Below are positions 9,691-17,542 of a stretch of 64,000 bases of DNA, piece by piece. The stretch comes from Sulfolobales archaeon HS-7 (GTDB lineage Archaea > Thermoproteota > Thermoprotei_A > Sulfolobales > Sulfolobaceae). Under the pieces are notes generated by a model, which ran no database searches, was not told the origin of the DNA, and saw nothing but the letters and a program-made list of their open reading frames with translations. Numbering within the stretch: position 1 is the stretch's first letter; the number at the start of each line of letters is the position of its first letter. The translations under genes and the position numbers were made by a program. The stretch covers positions 186,001 through 250,000 of the forward strand of contig AP024596.1 in the NCBI GenBank assembly GCA_019704295.1. Direction: 5' to 3'.

Positions 9691-10515
9691 TTGAGATGGG
9701 CTAGAGTTAAGGTAAGAGATAAGGTACTAAAGGGCGAAGTAAGGAAGGGAGAAATCGTTACTGAAGAAGGGGAGTTCCCGTTGACTGAAGTTAAATTCTT
9801 ACCCCCCGTAGATCCTCCCTTTATACTCTGTACCCTAGCGAACACGCCGGAAATGTTGGGTTTCAAATCAAAGGAAGAGGGGAGGGAAGCCCTAGGTACT
9901 CCTAAATTCTTCGTAAAACTACCTAACACGGTGGTAGGTCATAACGATACAGTTGTGATCCCTAAGTCCGGTTTCAGGCCAGAAGTAGAGATAGGGGTCA
10001 TAATAGGTAAAAGTTTATGGAAGCCCACGAAGGAGCAGGTTAAGGAGGCAATACTTGGGTACACCGTCTTCAATGACGTAACAGCCCCTGCAGAATTCAA
10101 AAAAGAAAGTTATTATGCGATGAGGCGAGATCCTGCAGACGGAAAGGTTAAGCGGATGTTAATAAGGGGGAACCACTTCCGTAACAAGAACAGACCAACA
10201 TTTTCGCCTATGGGGCCAGTGGTAGTTTCCCCAGACGAGATTGACGTATTTAATCTCAGTATGAGAAGTTATGTGAATGGGAAAATAATTCAAAACGGAA
10301 GTTCCTCTAGCCTCATATTCTCAGTAGATGAAGTAATTTACGAATTATCTAAGATAATTGAGTTACCGCGTTATACGGTTATTACTACCGGTTCGGTGGG
10401 GTATAAAGCAGAGGAACAAAGCGAGTTTCTCCTTGAACCCGTAAATGGAGAAATGGTCGCGGAGGTAGAGGGGATCGGAATCCTAAGGAATGAAATAAGA
10501 GTAGAAGAACAATAG
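9691..10515 (+). CDS. Fumarylacetoacetate hydrolase-family protein (HpaG/HpcE-like)
   Basis: A 274-residue FAH-family enzyme. The conserved core includes FRPEVEIGVIIGK (metal-binding E-x-E), VFNDVT and a late ITTGSVGY segment. FAH members hydrolyse, isomerise or decarboxylate products of catechol meta-cleavage. HpcE/HpaG of the homoprotocatechuate pathway belongs here. It starts with TTG two bases after the previous stop, so it closes the operon hpaD-hpaB-ADC-FAH. A specific activity as isomerase or decarboxylase cannot be told from sequence. Confidence 0.75.
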   Translation: MRWARVKVRDKVLKGEVRKGEIVTEEGEFPLTEVKFLPPVDPPFILCTLANTPEMLGFKSKEEGREALGTPKFFVKLPNTVVGHNDTVVIPKSGFRPEVEIGVIIGKSLWKPTKEQVKEAILGYTVFNDVTAPAEFKKESYYAMRRDPADGKVKRMLIRGNHFRNKNRPTFSPMGPVVVSPDEIDVFNLSMRSYVNGKIIQNGSSSSLIFSVDEVIYELSKIIELPRYTVITTGSVGYKAEEQSEFLLEPVNGEMVAEVEGIGILRNEIRVEEQ

Positions 10516-10559
10516 GAGTTTAACAGTAGTTTCCATAAGGGCGAAGTCCTTTGCCTATT

Positions 10560-10793
10560 CAGGGGTATTTTACGTATTGTAATTTATGATAAAGATGATG
10601 AAATACAGTGAATTGTTGGGGGCAAGTGGTAATTTACGTCTTCTTTGCGAGTTGAGTTTATTTAGAAAAATGGAATAGACCCAACTGAATGACGTCGTAT
10701 GGATTAGGAAGGATTCGCTTAATAATTTCCTTTATTCAATTCCTATTTGCCACAATTACAATTAGCGTGGAAATGTAAATTCCCTGGCGCATG
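10560..10793 (-). repeat. MITE-like elements: truncated B copy plus inverted A copy
   Basis: From about 10560 to 10625 there is the left half of a B-type element in plus orientation (ATTGTAATTTATGATAAAG, then AAATACAGTGAATTGTTG). Directly next to it, 10628-10793 is a complete A-type element in minus orientation (TTTACGTCTTCTTTGCGA at its right end, CACAATTACAATTAGCG near its left end). The head-on arrangement suggests that one copy inserted into the other. No gene is present between 10516 and 11124 other than these and the next element. Confidence 0.6.
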
Positions 10794-10876
10794 TCCGACG
10801 AATAGTTGTTGCGGTGTTATTGATTAAGGTAGTACTGATCATATTTATCACAAATATTAAAGCAAACCGATATTGC

Positions 10877-11037
10877 GGGCCGTTCACGCGTTCATTGTGA
10901 ATTGTAATTTATAAGAAGATATGATAAAATACAGAAAATTGTTAAGTTTAAATCCCCCACAAGTCATGGCGGTATCAAATTAAATTTGTTGTAGTTGTTG
11001 AAATAAACTGAATTCGCGAAGGAGGCGTAAATCGCCC
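10877..11037 (+). mobile_element. MITE-like 161-bp element with intact 8-bp target duplication (B type)
   Basis: The element starts GGGCCGTTCACGCG and ends with the reverse complement of GGGCGATTTACGCC, so the terminal inverted repeats are about 14 bp with four mismatches. It is flanked on both sides by the 8-bp direct repeat GATATTGC (10869-10876 and 11038-11045). A target-site duplication of this kind is strong evidence for transposition rather than for a structural RNA. With no coding capacity it must have been moved by a transposase encoded elsewhere. Confidence 0.8.
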
Positions 11038-11124
11038 GATATTGCCGTGGTAACAGTTTCCGATAAACCGTGGAGTTTATGTTATTTTATAAAACTCTTA
11101 CACAGTACTAAGACCTAAAGAGGG

Positions 11125-11660
11125 ATGCCAACGCCTAGGAATCTCATAAAACACTTGGAGAATGCGTCAAGGCTACGTTAAACACGTAATAGTAGAGAAT
11201 GGCCAATTGAGATTCAAAGAAAAAGATGTAGAGAAACTAATGGACACTGTCAAGAAGAGGAAAACGACATATACGGCACAGTATAATTAAACACACGAAA
11301 GGACGAGTCAATAAACTAGGCAAAGTACCTCGGGAACAGGTCAAGGAATACGATCAAGTAATAACGGATATAGCTGGATTGAGTGTGAAAAGGATTTCAG
11401 ACTAGAAAATAACACTACACAGTGAGGTGTCAAAAATAGTTATTGCATACCCATGCAGAGTAATAAGATTCTGTTTAGGTACTTGAGGAAGTATGCAAAG
11501 CACGCAATTGCTACTCGCATCGAACAAGGAGGACAAGACACTAGAACGAGAGTTAGTAGAAGACCTAGCCGTCCTAATCTCATTTAGCGGTAAACTCTAC
11601 GGTATAAGGGGTTACAAGTACGAGAGGGTGAGGAAATGCGTTGAAGAGCTTATGGCTTAG
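11125..11660 (+). pseudogene. tnpA: Decayed IS607-family serine recombinase (tnpA)
   Basis: Pieces of an IS607 TnpA are readable in several frames: TPRNLIKHLENASR at the N-terminal HTH, then VVENGQLRFKEKDVEKLMD (approximate, 11185-11250), QVKEYDQVITDIA near 11340, IVIAYP near 11440, and the C-terminal ERELVEDLAVLISFSGKLYG (11545-11605). The catalytic serine motif normally written YxRVSS is destroyed around 11270, and there are several frameshifts. It overlaps the tnpB relic as in intact IS607 elements, so the two formed one element. Confidence 0.65.
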
Positions 11661-12893
11661 GCGCTCCACACCAGAAGAGGAGTGCGTTTACTTAACGTAC
11701 TCCATCAACAATGAAAAGAGGGAGGAAAGCAAGATACTACTGGAGAACTACGGGAAATTGTTACAGAAGGCATTAGACTGGTTGTGGGAGAGGATTAGGG
11801 TAAGGAGGAGAGAGGTTAGGAAAGATAGGAAAGTCCTCACGAAGCTTAAGATTCAATTACCTAAGAAGAGGAAAGTGTACAACAAGCTTAAGGACGAACT
11901 GGAGAGGGTATACGCGTTAGCTTCCCATCATGGTGATAAGGCGATAAGTGATGCATTCTCTATCCTAAAGTCGAGGAAGAGGAGGGCTGAAAAGGGACAA
12001 GCGTCACCTAGAAAACCGAGACTCAAGAGGGTGTACGTTAGGGTAAAGTCAACGCTGAGGAGAGTAGAGGCTGTACGTTAGGGTAACAGTAAAACCCCAC
12101 AAGTACGTTACCTTCTCTTGGTCTCTCACCTGGTTCTCTCGACGGGTTAGGGGACTTGAGCTTGGTGAGCCTGTAATTAAGGACGATAAAGTGTACTTAC
12201 CGTTCCGCTAAAAGCTACCTTGGAGTTCTCCCCTTGATTTTCCTATCCGTTGACAGTAATTTATACACTCTCGATGCTTATGACGGTGATAAGTTTGTAA
12301 CGTTTTCTATGAAGGAGTTGTATAGTTTGAAGTACGGGATGCAGTTGAAGACGGGTAGGATAAGGTCTTTTGCTTCTAAGCACACGAAAAAGGGCAAGGA
12401 AATAATGAGGAAGTATTCTCACCGTGAGAGGAATCGTGTGTTGGATTACGTACACAAGTTTGTTAACAATTTGCTGGAGATGTATCCCACGACTTTGTTT
12501 GCTGTCGAGAAGTTAAATAAGCAATCAATGTTTGAGGACGCAAGTGATTCCCTCTCTAAGAAGATATCCCTAACGGTTTGGAGGACTGTACATCGGGTGT
12601 CGAGGTATAAGGCTCCTCTTTACGGCTCTTTCGTAAAAGAGGTGAACCCGTACCTCACCTCCAAGTCCTTCCCCGGATGGGTTTCCCGAAAGGTCGGTAG
12701 GACTTTTAGGTGTGGGAGGTGTGGGTTCATCCTGGACAGGCAGCTAAATGCGTCTCTAAATATCTACCTCAAGATGTGCGGGCTTCCCCACATCAGTGAT
12801 GTTCCGCGGATGTGGGTTGGAGTTACCCCGCTAAAGCGACGAAGAGGGATGAGCGGGGCATGCCCCGCGACTTTGGTGAAGTCCAAGGGCTGA
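11641..12893 (+). pseudogene. tnpB: Decayed IS607-type tnpB (RuvC-like OMEGA nuclease)
   Basis: The first part reads through 12081 with an internal segment rich in Lys and Arg. A frameshift near 12070 and a stop near 12210 precede a second open frame at 12234-12893. RuvC residues remain visible: D in SVDSNLYTLDAYD, E in FAVEKLNKQ and the terminal DRQLNASLNI. The zinc ribbon is damaged: the second pair CGRCG is present but the first CPxCG pair has become SFPGW. The missing Cys pair plus the frameshifts make it inactive. It was the accessory gene of the IS607-type relic beginning at 11125. Confidence 0.75.
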
Positions 12894-13007
12894 GAATTGA
12901 TATGGAATGTCATGACATCCTATGAAGCCCGAACCCCCAAATACACTTGAATTGCGCGAAGTTCCTAAGTTAAGTTATTATATAGTCACAATTTTTATTC
13001 GTAATAT

Positions 13008-13583
13008 CTAAAATTTTAAGTTGTACTTACTCCTTATTAGATCTAATTTTTGGTAAGGATTCTCTACGTTAGGTATGATAACATTTTTCCCATTAACTGT
13101 AGTTACGGACCATGTACCTAGGGTGGAAGAGCTGTTAGGGTTTGTAAATTCGGAAGATACACTGATATTTGCCACTGTTATCCAGGGTATTAATAATTCG
13201 CCCGTTAAGCTGGAGACTCTCCGGGAAGTTACTACTTTTCTTGGTAGTAAACTATCTGCCATGAGAATAATTCCGCTTAATGTGGCCATCCCCCCAAGAA
13301 CGTCTGCGAGTATAAAGTACCAATACTCTCGTATTATCGATACACCTCCTGCTATCATTATTAACGATATTATTACCGTTTTTATCCTATTAATAACGCT
13401 GGTTTGCTCTTTAGATTGAAGACTTTCTGAGATATCTAGCTTATAAATACCATTTTTTCCTGCCGCATAGAATTTTTCTCCGGAAACTGTTCGACGAAGA
13501 GTTACCTCTCCCGTCTTTTCATCATAATCAAATGGAAAACGAGTGAGGATTACGATATCTCTTATTTTTAAATTATCCCTCAC
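13008..13583 (-). CDS. Hypothetical membrane protein with two TM segments
   Basis: A 191-residue protein with a cytoplasmic-looking N-terminal part starting MRDNLKIRDIVILTRF, two hydrophobic segments (about residues 67-85 and 90-110) and a soluble C-terminal part. The start is GTG at 13583. A TATA-like TACTTTTAA lies about 30 nt upstream, inside the 197-bp inverted repeat. The first 23 codons and the entire promoter are duplicated in inverted orientation at 15293-15489. I do not recognise the family; two-TM proteins with a flanking soluble domain are often signalling or membrane-stress proteins, but nothing here proves it. Confidence 0.6.
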   Translation of the reverse strand: MRDNLKIRDIVILTRFPFDYDEKTGEVTLRRTVSGEKFYAAGKNGIYKLDISESLQSKEQTSVINRIKTVIISLIMIAGGVSIIREYWYFILADVLGGMATLSGIILMADSLLPRKVVTSRRVSSLTGELLIPWITVANISVSSEFTNPNSSSTLGTWSVTTVNGKNVIIPNVENPYQKLDLIRSKYNLKF

Positions 13584-13711
13584 GAGAATGTACTAAATTC
13601 ATCGGGTTAAAAGTATTTCTGTCGTAATGAGATAAGGAGTGATTCAGAGCTCTTTTGCAAATTGTAATTTATAGAAGGTACAATAAAGTTGAGTAAATCG
13701 GTAAGTTTAGA
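13515..13711 (-). repeat. Left arm of perfect 197-bp inverted repeat
   Basis: This segment is the exact reverse complement of 15293-15489 over 197 bp as far as I can compare by eye. It holds the first 23 codons and promoter of the gene at 13008-13583, plus a half B-type MITE (13641-13711). The arms are 1581 bp apart and enclose the gene at 13987-15072. Confidence 0.9.
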
Positions 13712-13729
13712 ACCCCTACAGGAGAATTA

Positions 13730-13887
13730 GGCGATTCAGGTTTCCATTGCGAATCGTAATTATTGCAAATTGATATAAAATAAAGGAAATTGTTAAGTGC
13801 GAATCTCTACCTATTACGTCGATTGAATCAAAAAATCATTATGTTTTTCAAAGTAAACTAAATTCGAAAAGAAGACGTGTGTGGTCC
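13730..13887 (+). repeat. MITE-like element (A type)
   Basis: The copy begins GGCGATTCAGGTTTCC and contains the internal inverted pair ATTGCGAATC / AATTCGAAAA, with the distal end diverged (GACGTGTGTGGTCC). It lies inside the segment bounded by the inverted repeats. Nothing else is visible in 13712-13986. Confidence 0.65.
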
Positions 13888-13986
13888 TTCCCCAATAGAT
13901 GTAAGTTATGAGTATATTACTCCATTTCTGGTACTTGTTTTTGAACTTAATTCAAGATCATCTAAATAGGGGTTACGAGCCAAAAA

Positions 13987-15072
13987 TCAGATCTCGAACA
14001 CTATCCCAGGCAAGATCTCGTCTTGTTCTGGAACTGCGGTGAACATTTCAGCGTTTCCAGAGACATTGTAGTAGTGAGATGGAATGAAAATCATTCCGTT
14101 CCTCACGGAATTTTCAAGAAATTGCAGCTCTATGTAACTAAAGGTGGAATTATAAGGCCTCTCCCTAGGTACACTTAAGGGCGCAGGGGTTATGAACTCT
14201 GGAGTGTTAGCGCTTAGAGCAGTGACGTTGAGCACTACGAAATTAGGTTCCATTACCTCGTCCAACAGCTTGAGGTTACTCACGTAAGTTGGTTTCGCGT
14301 TGACGAACACCTTCCCAGTGTAGTTAATAAGGGTGAGGGAACCCCTTATCACAAGGCCGTTACTGAGGTCCTTAATACCTCCTATTATTGTGGCCGTCAT
14401 CAGGTATTGACTAGGTGAGGTGTAAGAGGGTTCGTAAGTTACCTTGATGAGGGTTCCGCTGATCTCGAATCCGTCGAGATACGTAGAAACGTTGGTTTGG
14501 TAATAGTACACTAGGGATTTCACGGGTACTCCGGAACTTGAGAGGTAAGCACTAATCGATAGTGAGATGTTATTGTAAGTTATGACAGGAATGCAGCCAC
14601 CCGGAAACGGTGGACAAGGGTAAATAAAGGACTTATTTACCTCCTCCAATTTCTCGAACCAGGTTCCATCATAAGAGAGGTTTAACTTAGTTATTGATAG
14701 ATTGCACGTCCTATTTTTGGTTAAAGGGTTTAGGTAGAAACCGAACGCATATGAGTTTGACGTCGTTGGAACCAAAGCCTGATATTTTAGCTCAATAGGT
14801 TCGGCGGGATAGAAAACTGCGCTCTTTGGCTCCACGGACAGGTTGAGGTATTTGTTAACGTCCTGAGGAGTTAGAGGTACGGACAAACCTACGGAATACT
14901 GTTTTGAGTACGAGATCTTCTTACAATAAGCAATTAATGTGAAACATCCATGCCAATTAACGAAAAACTTAGTGTTCACATGTTGCGTTCCATAGGGTAT
15001 GTAAACAACGTACATATATAATATTACAAAAACAAAAAGAGCTCCAATAACCCCCTTGGCAACTCTGTTCAT
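13987..15072 (-). CDS. Hypothetical exported protein, N-terminally anchored
   Basis: A 361-residue protein with one N-terminal hydrophobic segment (about residues 8-29, GVIGALFVFVILYMYVVYI) followed by a Thr/Ser/Asn/Tyr-rich, beta-strand-like region with many N-x-S/T sequons. This is typical of an extracellular Sulfolobales protein. Cysteines occur in the pairs HGCF/AYCKK and in CPPFPGGC, which may form disulfides outside the cell. I do not recognise the family. It is the only gene inside the 197-bp inverted-repeat pair, so it may be a cassette that can invert by recombination. Confidence 0.65.
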   Translation of the reverse strand: MNRVAKGVIGALFVFVILYMYVVYIPYGTQHVNTKFFVNWHGCFTLIAYCKKISYSKQYSVGLSVPLTPQDVNKYLNLSVEPKSAVFYPAEPIELKYQALVPTTSNSYAFGFYLNPLTKNRTCNLSITKLNLSYDGTWFEKLEEVNKSFIYPCPPFPGGCIPVITYNNISLSISAYLSSSGVPVKSLVYYYQTNVSTYLDGFEISGTLIKVTYEPSYTSPSQYLMTATIIGGIKDLSNGLVIRGSLTLINYTGKVFVNAKPTYVSNLKLLDEVMEPNFVVLNVTALSANTPEFITPAPLSVPRERPYNSTFSYIELQFLENSVRNGMIFIPSHYYNVSGNAEMFTAVPEQDEILPGIVFEI

Positions 15073-15120
15073 ATTGATTTTGTCTAAATGTCCATATAAA
15101 AACCTTCGGTCAAAAACTAT

Positions 15121-15279
15121 GGGGGATTCAGACTTTCATTGCGAATTGAAATTATGACAAATAAAGATTAAATAAATGAAATTGTTAAGCGCGAATCCTT
15201 ACCTAGTCCATACAATGTCATTCAATTCATTTGATTTTTCTAAATAAACTGAATTCGCTATGAACAGGTAAACGTCCCC
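15121..15279 (+). repeat. MITE-like element (A type)
   Basis: It begins GGGGGATTCAGACTTTC, contains ATTGCGAATT near the left and GAATTCGC near the right, and ends ACGTCCCC. It stands directly before the right arm of the inverted repeat, mirroring the position of the copy at 13730-13887 next to the left arm, though in the same orientation rather than inverted. Confidence 0.65.
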
Positions 15280-15292
15280 TATCATGTGAGGA

Positions 15293-15489
15293 TCTAAACT
15301 TACCGATTTACTCAACTTTATTGTACCTTCTATAAATTACAATTTGCAAAAGAGCTCTGAATCACTCCTTATCTCATTACGACAGAAATACTTTTAACCC
15401 GATGAATTTAGTACATTCTCGTGAGGGATAATTTAAAAATAAGAGATATCGTAATCCTCACTCGTTTTCCATTTGATTATGATGAAAAG
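15293..15489 (+). repeat. Right arm of perfect 197-bp inverted repeat
   Basis: Exact inverted copy of 13515-13711. It includes a half B-type MITE (15293-15364), the TATA-like promoter and the first 23 codons of the gene at 13008-13583. Confidence 0.9.
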
Positions 15490-15507
15490 GAGAGCGTTTT
15501 CATGTAA
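15421..15507 (+). pseudogene. Truncated duplicate of the two-TM protein gene
   Basis: A GTG start opens MRDNLKIRDIVILTRFPF, identical to the start of the protein encoded at 13008-13583, for 23 codons. Beyond the repeat boundary the frame adds five unrelated codons and ends with TAA at 15505-15507. The stub is preceded by the same promoter, so a transcript probably still starts here, but the peptide is only 28 residues. Confidence 0.7.
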
Positions 15508-15842
15508 TCATCTTACTCGATAAGATGTGGTGAAATTATTCCTTAATTAGAAATGCCTTCCTTAACGATAATTAATCTCGTTAACCAATTCGGTTAATGG
15601 GATATAGGGTTATAAGGTGGTTAAGTAGTGTCTTGCTGAACGTTGTTGGTACAGTGATTTTTTAGGTGCAGAATTCAATCTAGAGGCTTATTTTGGTGGA
15701 GTGTAGTATACTACATCCCTGTTTTACATATACATATCGATGAGACAACTGCATGAGAACAGTCCTTTGAAGTAATCCACAACTCATATCTTAACGGTAA
15801 TGCATGGCGAATACCGATCTCGAGTTCGGAAAAGGCCTATCA
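15508..15842. other. Gene-free stretch with IS-like debris
   Basis: No open frame of note. The part around 15724-15775 (ATACATATCGATGAGACAAC and CATGAGAACAGTCC) resembles 17230-17275, so both probably derive from the same dead insertion sequence. No tRNA or terminator structure stands out. Confidence 0.35.
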
Positions 15843-16211
15843 TCACTCCCTAACCCGTCCGTCCATGACCCTCTTAAGTCCCCTGACCCTCTCAAGCACC
15901 TTCCCTTTTCTCTCCTCGTAGACGTTTAGTCCGTCACAGAGTAGTTTTCCCTCATAAAAAGCGTCAATAACTATGGTGTTGAACTCCCTTATTCTCTGGT
16001 CCAGCTTATCCCTTTTGACAAAGTGTAGCTCTATGGCATCAGTGGGCGGAAGCTTAGGTAACTTGTTACCGATAACCAGGAGGTCATAATCGCTGTACAC
16101 CCCATGATCGCCCATGGCTCTCGATCCGAAGAGTATGACCGTGTAATTACGGCTACAAATGTAGGTAACATATTCCTCGAAATGTCTTTCCTCTTCCTTG
16201 CATAACTCCAT
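15843..16211 (-). CDS. MNT-type nucleotidyltransferase (minimal, HEPN partner)
   Basis: A 122-residue protein when started at ATG 16211 (MELCKEEERHF), which overlaps the HEPN stop as TGATG. A longer frame back to 16253 exists but would invade the HEPN gene. The nucleotidyltransferase core is LFGSRAMGDHGVYSDYDLLV, with the GS-R and D-x-D pattern. In HEPN-MNT toxin-antitoxin pairs the MNT protein neutralises the HEPN RNase, in known cases by adding adenylates to a tyrosine. The gene looks intact, while its partner is interrupted. Confidence 0.75.
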   Translation of the reverse strand: MELCKEEERHFEEYVTYICSRNYTVILFGSRAMGDHGVYSDYDLLVIGNKLPKLPPTDAIELHFVKRDKLDQRIREFNTIVIDAFYEGKLLCDGLNVYEERKGKVLERVRGLKRVMDGRVRE

Positions 16212-16570
16212 CAGGTCAGGAGAGAGAGGATCTCCTCCATACATCTGACACACTTCTCAGCCTCACTCCTCTCTAAGTCGATTACCTCTTCCCCTGGATA
16301 TCTTGATCCTAAGTACATTAAAGATAAGTATTCAGCGCAATCGAAGACTCTTTCGCCAAGGGTTATGTTCTCGACTTTAGCCTTTTCTCTGAGAAGCCTC
16401 CTAATGGAAGGGATGTAGGTTACTGCGCCGGTATTCTGTATTAGTACTCCTTTCAACCTTAGCTCCACTGCCATCACCGCGCCAAAGTAGGCCTCTGCTT
16501 AGTATCCCTTCTCTAGTAGTAGATGTGAGACCTCCTTGTCCCTAGCGCTTTTCTCAAGCCACTTTGCCAT
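16211..16570 (-). pseudogene. HEPN-domain protein with in-frame stop codon
   Basis: From ATG 16570 the frame reads MAKWLEKSARDKEVSHLLLE then KGY, hits TAA at 16499-16501, and continues in the same frame as AEAYFGAVMAVELRLKGVL and on to the end at 16211. The continuity on both sides of the stop shows a HEPN protein of about 119 residues disabled by one nonsense codon (or a sequencing error). An internal GTG at 16477 would give only 88 residues. The HEPN landmark SRYPG near the C-terminus is present. It is the upstream partner of the MNT gene with a 3-nt overlap. Confidence 0.65.
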
Positions 16571-17542
16571 GACCTAGGATCGCCCCGGTGAGTTTAAAAC
16601 TTACTTAGTCCCTCAGGGATCCATTTTAATATTCAGAAGTCTGACTTAACGTAATTTTCTAAGGTTAAATTTTACGCTAATCTGTAAGTGAATTGTGTTG
16701 ACCCCTGTGAAATTGTAATGTTCAACAATGAAAGGAATTGTTTCTAAGAAGACAAATTAATTCTCCATCAAGATATTAGACAGTGTCCAATGTGCAATAA
16801 ATGTTATTTACTTAATTAACTACTTTAACATATGGAATACTCCATCTCTTAGTACATGATCAGGGAGATAGTACGGGGGGGAATTACGAGAGATCAAACT
16901 CCTTTACTGCCTTCATGAGCTTAAAAATATTCTGTTTTACCCTCTGTTAACTCTTAACTCATAACGCCAAAACCTCTTTTTAGCTTTTGTTGTCAAGAAA
17001 TATGTGGTTACTTGTGCTTATTATTAATAAAATTATATTTTATGTTACTTTCATGCCTGTAATTAAACGGATTTAATTCTAGAGAGACGTGTTTCATAAC
17101 TTTTTAGTTTATTTAGTTGTTCATGTTAATTACACATTGGACACCATCACGTGTTTTCAAGTGAGGAAACTCCCTTGAATCAGGCCTATTTGAACGGTGT
17201 ACAGTATATTAGAGATAATCTGATATGCTATTACAGATATATATCGAATACGATGACTCCATGAGAACACTCCCTCGTAATTAGCCGAGAATACTTCCAC
17301 GGGAAAAACACATAGCATTAGGGGGATAGCGATCCATTACGATGTCGATCTAAGCAGCGTTCTGAAATCCCTACTCCCATAGCTTTGTTAGAGGCGAAGC
17401 GTGTAGTGCCTTGGGCTTAATTAGTGAATTTTTTTTGAGGAAATCATAAACGAGTTCAAGAATGTAATTGCGAAGGAATTCTAAGATTTTAATTTCCTTA
17501 AACGGAATTAACGTTAGTTAAGCTGTGGACCCATACTTTACG
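16571..17542. other. Accessory stretch of IS debris, no intact gene
   Basis: This 970-bp stretch holds no open frame above noise. The part at 16985-17150 is copy 2 of the dispersed repeat seen at 4785-4950, with the shared core TTTAATTCTAGAGAGACGTG. From 17295 to 17410, the words CATAGCATTAGGGGGATAGC and GAGGCGAAGCGTGTAGTGCC are closely matched at 41925-42075. This indicates that a second dead transposase of one kind occurs in both places. Confidence 0.5.

Noticed and set aside
16211..16253. Longer start of the MNT gene at 16253
   Set aside because: The added 14 residues are read from the end of the HEPN gene; the TGATG coupling at 16211 is the usual arrangement of HEPN-MNT pairs.
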